Assembly (NCBI GenBank): GCA_036897625.1
Contig: JAYMTA010000143.1
Span: forward strand, 1-37,537
Length of the DNA stretch: 37,537 nucleotides
Source of the DNA: Pelargonium cotyledonis
Lineage: Eukaryota > Streptophyta > Magnoliopsida > Geraniales > Geraniaceae
Reading direction: 5' to 3'
Shown here: positions 1-9,553 of the stretch, one piece after another
Position numbering within the stretch: position 1 is the first letter of the stretch
How the letters are laid out: each line of letters begins with the position of its first letter
The notes under the pieces: model-generated
Told to the model about the DNA's origin: nothing
The model's database searches: none
What the model saw: the letters and a program-made list of their open reading frames with translations, nothing else
Translations under genes and position numbers: made by a program

Positions 1-3000
1 TGCGACAAGATCCTGACGGAGACGCCGCACAAGGTCCTGGCTCTGGATGTCTACAATGACAAGATCAAGCACCTCCTGGAGCCAGCCACTAACCAGTGGG
101 CCGATCGCATCCAGTTTCACCGCCTCAACATCAAGAACGACTCGCGCCTCGAAGGCCTCATCAAGATGTCAGATCTGGTACAGTCTCTGTCTCTCTCATT
201 GTCTAGATTTATGTTTTGCTACTCTTTTGTGTTTTCGCGTGGTGTGTTTGTTGGATTTGGCGCTGAATTCCGGTGGTGTTTGCCTTGCAGACGATAAATC
301 TTGCAGCGATTTGCACTCCGGCGGACTACAACACGCGCCCGCTGGACACGATTTACAGCAACTTCATCGATGCGCTCCCAGTGGTGAGCATTTCGTTAGT
401 GTCGCCGTTGTTTCTGAAAGCAATTGGCGTGGTTTGGTCTATTCCTGATATAGATTTGGATAATGATGGAATTGATTGAGGTGCATGCGTGTTGTTTTTG
501 ACGTGTTTTTAGGTGAAGTACTGTTCGGAAAACAACAAGCGTTTGATTCACTTCTCTACTTGTGAAGTGTATGGAAAGACTATTGGAAGCTTTCTTCCTA
601 AAGATTCACCTCTCCGTCAGGTGAGCTTTCGCTTTCTATACATTAAATTGTCTTAGGATCTACATTTCCATTGCAGATCTGTACCTTTCTTTGATATTTT
701 ATCAAATTTTGATGCTATATTATTGCATTTTAAAGTCATAATTGACTATTTCAGCGTCCATATTCTGAAATATAATATGTCGGTGGAGATATTTTTTTTG
801 TTTGGTCCCAGTAAGGTCAAAAAATTGGAATTTAATATGTTGTGTGGAAATCTTCAGTGCTGGTTGTGATCTGAGGCAGTTGTGTTCAATTGTGGCAGTG
901 ATCACAGATCCCTGATATGTTATGAGCTTATCTTTAAAATGATCCACTCAATTGATGCTGTTATTTGAATTGAAGTCAAGCTAGTATATGAATTGGAGAT
1001 CTAGACTGAGCATTCAGTTGGATCAGGTAGCAAGTTGACTTGTAGGATCATTATGTACTTGAGCCTTTGATGTCAAATGTCAGCTTGATTTACTGAGATT
1101 GGGTAGTAATTTGTTCTTGAATTCATCGATGTTCACTTGAATATTGTCAATAAATTTGATGTGGTAAAACATTGAGCTAACTATCCTTAAAGTGGACTGA
1201 AAATCTGGGGTACCCAATGAAGTTACCATTTGGATTGCCCTAAACGAACAGGGGCCCATGAAAGAGGGTTTCTGATCCTAAACAGGACGTTTGATAGGCA
1301 TTGCTGAGGTTAGCATACATAAATCTAGTGTGAGGAGTCTGAGTTAGTTGTAAGCTGTGCATGGCTTTCAGGTTCCTGTTGAATCTGGCAGAGATTCATC
1401 ACTGCTTGCCCCTATACATGAGCTTGAAGTTTCTCTAAAAGAATGTGAAGTTTTAGATCCTATAAGCGTCATCTTCATCCAAAGTTATTTAGGTGGAATA
1501 TTGATTTGTTCTGTGGACTGCATGTCACTATATTAGGATGAGTCAATAATGCACATACTTCCCAAGCTCTAGCTATTGGGACAAGATGGTGTTTACCTGC
1601 TTGCCCAAACTAGAATTCACTCAACCTTTTGCATATGTTTTGATTGTTGCATTCTAGTAGCCAATATTAAGCTTCATTTACAATCAATTTTCTTTCGGAA
1701 CATCTTGCTTTATATTGTGAAAACCTGTTTCTATCAATTGGGTGTGGGGGTGCTCTTTCTTGTGCTGTATCATCATGCATTCATTGCACGGGAGATTGGT
1801 GTTTTCATTCGAAGTTTTGAATTTTGATCTCACCTTTGGTCGACCATACAAAATATGAAGTAGGAGGTGGGATTTAGCCGTTTGGTTAGGAATGACTAGA
1901 AGGTGGGATTTAGTACAAATGGGTCAATAAAGATGAAACATCGACAGCATTCTTTTAATGACGCTTCATTGTCTTACTCGTTCTTATGGTTGCCAAATTT
2001 TGATAATTTTACTACTTATGTTTTTATTTTTCCTGCACTTAGTTGCTATAATTCTTGTTCTTGGAAGTTTCATGAGTTGTTCTATGTGCTATTTTCTGAT
2101 AGGATCCTGCTTACTATGTTCTAAAAGAAGATACATCCCCTTGCATCTTTGGTTCTATTGAGAAGCAGAGGTGGTCTTATGCCTGTGCAAAGCAATTGAT
2201 TGAGAGGCTGATTTATGGTGAGCAATCTTGTCAATAATATGGTTGTGATTAAGTTAATATTGACATATCGTGTTAACTTCTTTTCTCATTAATTACTTGG
2301 CTCATAGCTGAGGGCGCTGAGAATGGTCTAGAGTTCACCATTGTGAGACCATTCAACTGGATTGGACCCAGAATGGATTTTATCCCCGGTATTGATGGTC
2401 CAACTGAGGGTGTTCCAAGGGTTTTGGCATGCTTCAGCAATGTGAGTTGACATTTATATTCAATGCATGTATTATTGTCTCACATCTTTTTCCTTTCCCG
2501 TGGCATTAATTTTTTTCCTTTGTTTGGCCTTTCAGGGTCTCCTACGTGGTGAACCTCTCAAGCTGGTGGATGGAGGCGAATCCCAAAGAACCTTTGTTTA
2601 TATAAAGGATGCTATTGATGCTGTTATGCTGATGATTGTGCGTTTCAATTATGATCACACGTTTGTTCTGTTTTTGTAATTTACGTTAAGAAAGATGTGT
2701 TTTGAGAATTGTGTTATATTTTCAGGAAAATCCCGCCAGAGCCAATGGTCATATTTTCAATGTCGGCAATCCAAACAATGAAGTTACGGTTAGGCAGCTT
2801 GCTGAGATGATGACTCAGGTGAGAACTGAGAACTTGATATTCCACACCATCCTCTTTCTGAATCTGTGTATAATTGAACTAGCATTAACGTTTGGGTAAT
2901 TAGTAATATTTGTTGCAATCTACAGGTTTACGCTAAGGTAAGTGGAGAACCCACTTTGGAGAATCCCACAGTTGATGTAAGCTCTAAGGAATTTTATGGG

Positions 3001-3456
3001 GAAGGATACGATGACAGCGATAAGAGAATTCCAGACATGACCATCATCAACAAACAGCTCGGTACTATTTTATGCCTCTTTTCCATAAATGCTTTCCTCT
3101 CATATCATAAAGTTGGCAATTCGTGTCGGTTTTCTAGTTTCGGGCTAAAAAAGTACCAACCCATAAGAGGTATGGGTTCGGTTTTTGGGTATCACATGTT
3201 AAATGTGTGGGTTCATGCGGGCTTTCCCAGTTTACGTGCCCGAACTCAGGAAAATGTGGGTCGGATTTCAGTGCATGAGGGTTTGGATCAAAATTGCTCA
3301 TCATTCTGACAACTTTTTTGGGGTTTTGTGTCCGTAATTACAGGTTGGAACCCGAAAACTTCACTGTGGGATCTGCTCGAATCAACCCTCACTTATCAGC
3401 ACAGAACCTATGCAGAGGCAATAAAGAAGGCCATGGCAAAACCCTCAACCAGCTAA
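1..3456 (+). CDS. AXS: UDP-D-apiose/UDP-D-xylose synthase, 5'-truncated by the window edge
   Basis: Extended short-chain dehydrogenase that converts UDP-glucuronate to UDP-apiose and UDP-xylose using bound NAD, in the cytosol; it supplies apiose for rhamnogalacturonan II and apiosides. Nine exons are visible: 1-177, 291-383, 513-620, 2103-2217, 2308-2441, 2536-2637, 2726-2818, 2926-3061, 3344-3456. All have GT-AG borders and join in frame, giving 356 codons and a TAA stop. The first 33 or so codons, including the GxxGFIG nucleotide-binding loop, lie outside the window; 33+356 equals the 389 aa of the Arabidopsis enzymes. Family catalytic residues are present: the Cys of AAICTPADYN (codon at 312), Cys-Glu in STCEVYGK (exon 3), and Arg plus the YxxxK pair in QRWSYACAK (exon 4). 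Intron 3 is unusually long at about 1.48 kb. AXS1 and AXS2 cannot be told apart here. Nothing suggests inactivation. Confidence 0.97.
3108..3310. mobile_element. Degraded hAT-like miniature element in AXS intron 8
   Basis: The segment starts with a GTTGGCAATTCG-type end and closes with TTGCTCATCATTCTG, which resembles the reverse complement of the ends of the better element at 18657-18784. The interior is rich in AACCCA, GGGTCGGA and TGGGTT words, as in that element, and is unlike the surrounding AT-rich intron. I found no clean 8-bp target duplication, so the borders are approximate and the family call is tentative. Confidence 0.35.
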
Positions 3457-5312
3457 GAAACATGGTCTCTCTGCCCAGTTGTCGCATAGCAGGTGTCCCA
3501 ATTCATTCGAACAAAGTCTTAAATATATGTTAAATGGTTGATTCTCTCGTATGCGCTACATTTTTTTATTGTCTTTCCGGTCTCTGTAGTTGTTGAGTAT
3601 AGCTCGTAGTAACGCTTAGAACTTGTGTTTTGGACAATCGATCTGGAAGACATTTAGATTCTATGTCGGGAATCATAACGGGGATAAAAAATTTGGTGTA
3701 ATTTGGTTACTAGAGCTTGGGCGACAACTTGATGGGGGCATTATACAAGTAAAGCTGTTTTTCTGTTCCTTTCTTGCCCACCCCTTTTATTTATTTATTT
3801 GATCTTTTGAAGGCTGTGTTGTATTATTTAATTTGACCCTCACACTGAGTTCCTGTTTTCAGGCTAATAATTACTGATTTCAGTGGATGATGTATGAACT
3901 ATTGGCTTCTGTTTTCAATGTTATTGCTTTTCTTGAATGATATTGCATGTAGATTGTGGAAGCACAGGTTGTTTTCTAGAGTGTTTTCTTAGGTACTATG
4001 ATTGGCGTAGAATGCTAGTTAAACCCTGGCTGACAATTCGAGCTTTGGGTTGGGTTTCTTGTGGTTTGGGTAGAAAAGGTTTGTAGCTAGAGCGAGCAAT
4101 GTGGTTCATGGGCAATAAATTCCGGCTTGCACGAATGAGATCCAATCAACTTTTTAGGTCAAACTAGGGTGGCAAACTCGCTATACCGACACATTTTGCA
4201 TAAAAATTTCCAAAACATGCACCTCTTGCATATCATATTCGGGTTAGACCTTAAACCTGAAAGTCAAATTTGCTAGCTCTAACTAAATCCTTTCAAGTCG
4301 GGCCTATAAACACAATTAGACTCTTACTTGAAACTCGATAGGCAAACTTATGGGATTTACCTGCGTTAGAGCAACTAGTTTTGAAGTTGTTTGTTGTTTT
4401 GTAATTCTAGCTTTAGAGCACCTAGTTTTCAATCTTTGCATGGCAGCTCTTTATTAATGCAAGAGTAAATGTGTCCCCAGTTAATTTCTTTCTGTCTATA
4501 TCATGAACGGGTTCGCAAACTTGCGGTTGATACCTTTAAGCTATTTTATCACATCCGGATTAATTATCATTTGAGGGCAAGTCACAGTTAAATCTCATCT
4601 TTCTCCCCAAGTGTATTGAGCGGGGATCGATTGTAAGCACTCTTCACACTCAGGCAGTATGTGTTGCTAACTGCGTCGCTACCCTTGTGCATCCCAATTA
4701 AATTTTCACTTTCTTCTTATAGTTTAGCTGGCAATACAAGTAGGAAGATGTAATTTCCTCAACATAACAAAAATGCCTATGTATCTTTACATGACAGTTG
4801 CATACGAGTGAGAATGGAGTTTCCATACAAGCTCAAAAATATATTTTTGTTTGGATTTTCATTTTTGTACAGACATAACTTGAGACAAAACGCGACACGA
4901 TCAACACTGCTTGCGGGTTGGGTCCAGACTTTCCTTGACTACCCCGTACCTCATATTGTCTCCTGTATTGGACCCAAGACTACAAATTTAAACTCATTGA
5001 TAAAAAATGCATGTTTAATTTTGTAGTATTTTATCAGTTATTCAGAAAACTATTTTCAAAATACCGAAAATTTTGTTTAGTTGCACAGCTTTTTATTTGA
5101 AAATACTATAACGTCGTAATTTATTGATTAAAATTAATTATACTTTGCATAATTCTAATTTATAATCAAAATAAATTAAAATGAAAAATGTTAAAACTTT
5201 CAAAATCTTTCATCGTTTATGTTTCAATAAAAAAAAAATTAAAAAATTAAAAACCGTTTTCTATATCTAGACGGGTACTTAAAACCCCTAAATCACAGGA
5301 ATTAAAATCAAA
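3457..5312. other. AXS 3' flank and AXS-PPR spacer
   Basis: The first 300 bases or so are probably AXS 3' UTR, T-rich with a TTTATTTATTTATTT run near 3788. A small hAT-like element lies at 4165-4281. The 300 bases before the PPR gene are very AT-rich. No ORF here looks coding. Confidence 0.6.
4165..4281. mobile_element. Possible hAT-like MITE, 117 bp
   Basis: It begins TAGGGTGGCAAAC and ends TTTGCTAGCTCTA. The reverse complement of the end, TAGAGCTAGCAAA, matches the start apart from a one-base gap and two or three changes. TAG(R)GCTGGCAA-type ends are usual in plant hAT non-autonomous elements. The flanking 8-mers match at only about half their positions, so the target duplication has decayed or the borders are off. 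Coding capacity is nil. Confidence 0.4.
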
Positions 5313-5324
5313 ATGCGAACTTGA
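5313..5324 (+). promoter_or_regulatory. Three-codon upstream ORF before the PPR start
   Basis: ATG CGA ACT TGA lies 89 bp before the PPR start codon. It matters only if transcription starts upstream of it, which the sequence does not settle. Confidence 0.3.
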
Positions 5325-5413
5325 CGAGGAAGGTACGCACAGTTGCACAAATCCTAAAAGGTTATATTATTTCTGCAAATACAAATCTGTGTAGTTCCCC
5401 ATTTCAATTCAAG

Positions 5414-7165
5414 ATGGCGCTCATGAGACACGGAACTGGAGTGGCTGCTTCTTCCTGCAACGCTACTCGATTCAGATTTCAATTTACTCTCTTTCTTCAC
5501 TCCCAACCCCAATCTTCTACAATCCCCCAAGATGCGAAGCCCTCGAATTCGCTGATCGATCTTCTCTCTGATTTCCATGAGATGCTAGGTTCCGAACCCA
5601 GACCTCCAATTCGGGAATTTAACAAAGTCCTGACCACTCTCAGCAAATTGGGACACCACTCCGCGGTGCTTTCTCTGTACAGAGATATGGGTATGAATCA
5701 TGTTCCTGTTCCTCTTGATTTGTTTACTTTCAACGTTGTTATTAACTCTTGCTGTCGCTTGGGCAATGGTGTTGGTGTCTGTTTCGGTTTCTCTCTGATA
5801 GGAGCTCTTGTTAAAAATGGTTTTGAACCCAACACAGTGACCTTCAATAATCTGATTAAGGGCCTTTTTGTGGTGGGTAGATATGCTGATGCTGTAGAGC
5901 TGTTTCGCATGTCTGTTCAAATGTATCGACCCGATCGGTTTACTTATGCAATAGTGATTGATGGGTTGTGCAAGATGGGAAATGTGGGTATGGCTGTTTG
6001 TTTGCTGAAGCAGATGAAATGGCTGGGATTGAATCCGAACATTGTGATCTATAATACTATTATGGATGGTCTTGGAAAGAACGGAAGAGCTGATGTGGGT
6101 TTCAGGTTTGTAGGGGAGATGGTTAAGAAAGGTGTCATGCCGAATCTTGTTACGTACAGCAATGTGTTGAAGGGTCTCTTTGATAGGGGCGAGGCCAACG
6201 CTGCCCTCAAACTGTTTCACAAGCTACCGAATATTTTGGAAGGTGTTCGACCTGATCAATTCACTTACTCGATTGTAGTTGATGGTTTGTGTAAGACGGG
6301 AAACGTGGGGATGGCTTTTGACCTTTTTAAAGATATGGAGAGACGAAGCTTTAACCCAAACACAACCGTGTATACTGCACTCATCGATGGGCTTTGCAAG
6401 CGCGGAAGTGTCAATGAAGCTTTCAGCTTATTAGATGAAATGGTTAAAAAAGGTGTTTTGCCAGATGTTGTAATGTGTAACACATTGATGAATGGGCTTT
6501 ATCAGAAGGGACTGACGGAGGCAGCTGAGGAATTGTTGTTGAAGATGGAAAATATTAGATGTAGGCCTGATGTATTTACTTATACCACAATGATAAAAGG
6601 ACTATGCAAGGCTGGTAAGCTTCAAGATGCACGGGAACTTTTCAATTGCCTTCCTACCAAGGGTATTCGTCCTGACGTTTATATGTATAACATAATGATA
6701 AATGGGTTTTGTCGAGAGGGCTTTTTAGAGGAAGCCGAGGAGTTGCTGTTGAAGATGGCAGAGAATGGTTGTAAAGCAGATGTTATTACATATGACACCA
6801 TGATAAATGGTCTTTGCATGGTAAATAGGCTTCAAGATGCATGGGAACTTTTCAATTGCCTACCTACCAGAGGTATTTATCCCAATGTTATTACATATAA
6901 CATAAGGATAAATGGGTTTGGTCGAGAGTGCTTTTTAGAGGAAGCCGAGGAGTTGTTGCTGGAGATGGAAGAAGGGAATGGATGCAAACCCGATGAGGTG
7001 ACTTATAATACCATGATATGTGGATATTTAAAATGGGAGCAGAGAACCAAGGCAATGGAACTTGTAGTGAAGATGGTGGATAGGAAATTCTCTCCGCGCA
7101 CTTCTTCGATATCTGCAGTTGTGAGTTTGCTTGGAGCTAAAAAATCAGAAAATGAAATTAACTAA
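5414..7165 (+). CDS. P-class pentatricopeptide repeat (PPR) protein
   Basis: An intronless gene for 583 aa. The chosen start, ATG at 5414 in context AAGATGG, is the first in-frame ATG; the frame stays open upstream to 5321 only through non-ATG codons. Residues 1 to about 60 are rich in Ser, Arg and Phe and poor in acidic residues, fitting a mitochondrial or plastid transit peptide. From about residue 66 to 562 there are 14 PPR motifs of 35-37 aa with the P-class pattern (TYNxxIxGLCKxG ... PD); no L or S motifs and no E, DYW or SMR tail are seen. Such proteins bind single-stranded organelle RNA to affect its processing, stability or translation. Motif wording (VIDGLCKMGNVGMA, EEAEELLLKM) recalls the restorer-of-fertility-like clade, but that placement is inference. 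Motifs 10-11 and 12-13 are a recent duplication. Confidence 0.95.
   Translation: MALMRHGTGVAASSCNATRFRFQFTLFLHSQPQSSTIPQDAKPSNSLIDLLSDFHEMLGSEPRPPIREFNKVLTTLSKLGHHSAVLSLYRDMGMNHVPVPLDLFTFNVVINSCCRLGNGVGVCFGFSLIGALVKNGFEPNTVTFNNLIKGLFVVGRYADAVELFRMSVQMYRPDRFTYAIVIDGLCKMGNVGMAVCLLKQMKWLGLNPNIVIYNTIMDGLGKNGRADVGFRFVGEMVKKGVMPNLVTYSNVLKGLFDRGEANAALKLFHKLPNILEGVRPDQFTYSIVVDGLCKTGNVGMAFDLFKDMERRSFNPNTTVYTALIDGLCKRGSVNEAFSLLDEMVKKGVLPDVVMCNTLMNGLYQKGLTEAAEELLLKMENIRCRPDVFTYTTMIKGLCKAGKLQDARELFNCLPTKGIRPDVYMYNIMINGFCREGFLEEAEELLLKMAENGCKADVITYDTMINGLCMVNRLQDAWELFNCLPTRGIYPNVITYNIRINGFGRECFLEEAEELLLEMEEGNGCKPDEVTYNTMICGYLKWEQRTKAMELVVKMVDRKFSPRTSSISAVVSLLGAKKSENEIN
6621..6957 (+). repeat. 210-bp in-frame tandem duplication inside the PPR gene
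   Basis: Sequence from 6621 recurs from 6831, an offset of exactly 210 bp or 70 codons, which is two PPR motifs. Shared blocks include TTCAAGATGCA, GGGAACTTTTCAATTGCC and CTTTTTAGAGGAAGCCGAGG with few changes. An older, weaker copy of the second half lies a further 210 bp upstream (EEAEELLLKM versus AAEELLLKM). Confidence 0.9.
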
Positions 7166-7387
7166 TCCATACAAGCCAGAAGGCAACTTTCCAAAGATTC
7201 AAGAGAAACTGAGCTGCGTGCATTTTCAGTACTCTACAAAGGTGTGTAGATCTCTTGTGCTCTATGAACCAAAATTTTAGTTTTTACGTGAATTGTTGAT
7301 TGACTGTGTTGTGAATTTGCTGAGGTGCAACTACTTGAATATGCATTTGTGTTTAGGAGAAGCTTCTTGTGTCTGATATTTGTATCC

Positions 7388-8088
7388 TCTCCGTGATCAG
7401 TAGCAAACTGAAATGTCAACAAGTTGCACCTCCTCAGCAAATTTGTCACGTCAACCATAAAAAACGACCTTGTTTACCCCCAACAGACCTTCAGTTTCAA
7501 TGTTCTCAATTAATAACGATTAGAACTGCGAGGTAGTTAAGCGTGTTGTTAAATTTTTTCCTGCTATTCCTAAGAATTTATGGGTGTTGAGCGCTGCACT
7601 CAAATAACTATTTTTATTTTACTATTATCTCAAATCTAAGACACATATGCTGATAGTAGTTTGATTTTATATTTGGTCACATAATCGTAGTGATATTAAT
7701 AATTATGTGATTCCCAAGATAATTTTATTATGTTTCATATTTGGTTATATTGAGAAAAAAAAAATGATTCTGTAACATACAGGGTAAAAATGAGAGTCTT
7801 GTGAAATGATTTTGCAGGCAAAGGCGGGCGCAAGATTTGGGTTAAATGGTTTTAGATCTCCTGGGCTGGTTGGAATTTAGGAGTCGGCCTTCCACTCGAG
7901 TTTTTGTTTGTTTTGGTGATTTGGTCCTTTGACGGGTATATTTTGTGATTTCCCTCCCTCTGATCGGTAGCAAACTGACTTGTCAACAAGACGAATCACC
8001 TCAGTGTGCTTTGTCAGCTAGATTTGCCACCTCAACAAATTTTCGACGTCTACAACCCAAAACGGCTATGTTTTCCCCCACAAAACGT
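7388..8088. repeat. Direct duplication of about 100 bp, copies at 7388-7490 and 7955-8088
   Basis: Both copies carry GATC(A/G)GTAGCAAACTGA, TGTCAACAAG, CACCTC(N)CA(N)CAAATT, ACGTC(N)AC and TGTTT(N)CCCCCA in the same order. The second copy has about 30 extra bases after TGTCAACAAG. I do not recognise the family; no terminal repeats or coding potential were seen. Confidence 0.7.
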
Positions 8089-8513
8089 ACCGGTTGGAGC
8101 TCCAATTTATCAGCTTTTTTTGTCTCCAATTTCATCTTCCCAGGTTGGAGCAAGATAAGTAAGTAACTCATTCTTGCTAGGCTCATTTATGTCAAACTAT
8201 ACAAACCGTTTGGTTGGTTACAGTTTAGCGCAAGCTTTCTGTTTGAAAGCCTATGTTTTTTCTTAATTAGGCTTTCAATACGTCAATTGATTAGTTCGAG
8301 TTGTAATAATGTTTCGAGAGGATATTTATTTTTATGTATCCATATTGGAAAGTTTTAGAGCTTATTTTTCCCCAGTTCAAAAGTAATTGAATCCAATTTG
8401 TTCGAATTTCTGTGTTTAGTATCCATGCATTGCAAGTGATGGTTACTTGCATTGTTTTGGAGTGATGTTAGGGTCAGTCATGACTGATTGTAGCTATTGC
8501 ATTTCCTTTCCTT

Positions 8514-9060
8514 TAGAGCTAGCAATTTTGATTTCAGGTCCGACCAAGTTTTTCATATTCGTGTTGAAAATATGTAAACCGAGATAGCAATTGCAATTCC
8601 TTTCAATGATTGATTCATATCCGTGTGAATTCATTTGATCCGCCAAACCTGTGTAATATAATGGGCAACAAAGTATTGTCCATTCATGGACACATTCGTT
8701 TAAGGACAAAATTGTAAAAGTCCAATGCAATTTGAATGGATTACATATCATGTCATGTCAATTTCAATACGCTTAATTAAATGTGTTCATCGAACAATGT
8801 AATTTTGACTTGAATTATTTAATCGGTTATACCTCTTGTGTTGTATTAACCTACTCAACAATGATAAAGTATACCATACAAAACTAATAAAAATATTAAA
8901 ATATGATTTTGAAGAGGATAAATTTCTAAAACATAATTTTATATAAATGAAATAAAATGTATTCCAACCCGAATTTGACCGGAACGATTGAACCCGTTAG
9001 AATGTTGATGTAATAAATGACCAAAGACTAGCTCAAATGAATTCGATCCGGTCCATTCTA
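8514..9060. mobile_element. Possible hAT-like non-autonomous element, about 550 bp
   Basis: It opens with TAGAGCTAGCAATTTTG and ends with CGGTCCATTCTA, whose reverse complement TAGAATGGACCG resembles the alternative end seen in the element at 18657-18784. The inside contains AACCCGAATTTGACCGGAA and GAACCCGTTAG, wording typical of this repeat class in plants. The flanks show no convincing 8-bp duplication, so the extent is tentative. Confidence 0.35.
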
Positions 9061-9228
9061 GTACTATTTGTCCAAATTTGCTCCAATCTATTATAACATT
9101 TTTGGTGGAACTCTATCCACCAATAACTAAACTTTTAACACGAGACGAGCACAAATGGCCAAAATGACCGATTCTAGATAAATAAATAAACAAACCAATA
9201 GAGTAAACTTTACAAACTCCTATTATCC

Positions 9229-9553
9229 TATAAAAAGATTGGCATATAAATGAAAAATAAATAAAATGACGCAAAACGGTGACGGTAAATAAAAGTCGTC
9301 TTCATCCACTGACTCTCGACGGCTTTTCCAAATTTTCTCGTTTCTCTTCTCCTTCTCCTTCTGTGTCTCTCTTCCTCTCCACACAGATCACACTCTCTTC
9401 GTCGTCGTCGTCTTCCTCGACTTGGTCTCCATTTTTGCCCTAATTTTGAATTTGATCTCGCCATTACTCCTAGATCGGGCTCGGAGCCAGAGGATCTGCT
9501 GCAGCGGGACCAGCTGAGGAGCCTTTTCTCTCACGCGCTGGATCTGAGAGGAG
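9229..9553 (+). promoter_or_regulatory. AP2A core promoter and 5' UTR
   Basis: A TATAAAAAG box lies at 9229-9237 with a second TATAAAT at 9244. A pyrimidine-rich stretch at about 9335-9383, rich in TCTTCTCC-type words, is typical of plant core promoters and leaders. The untranslated leader would be roughly 280 bases. An in-frame TGA at 9545-9547 closes the frame just before the start codon. Confidence 0.5.

Larger units (their letters stand above)
7166..9228. other. Spacer between the PPR gene and AP2A
   Basis: About 2 kb without a credible gene. It holds a dispersed direct duplication (7388-7490 and 7955-8088), a fold-back at 7313-7444, and a hAT-like segment at 8514-9060. The interval 7520-7780 is plain AT-rich DNA in which I see nothing. 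Confidence 0.6.

Noticed and set aside
1576-2161. Open frames of 67-83 codons in AXS intron 3
   Set aside because: Random frames in a long intron, with no conserved domain or codon bias.
5585-6220. 211-codon open frame antisense to the PPR gene
   Set aside because: It is the complement of a constrained repetitive coding sequence, has no family resemblance, and is best seen as a shadow of the PPR frame.
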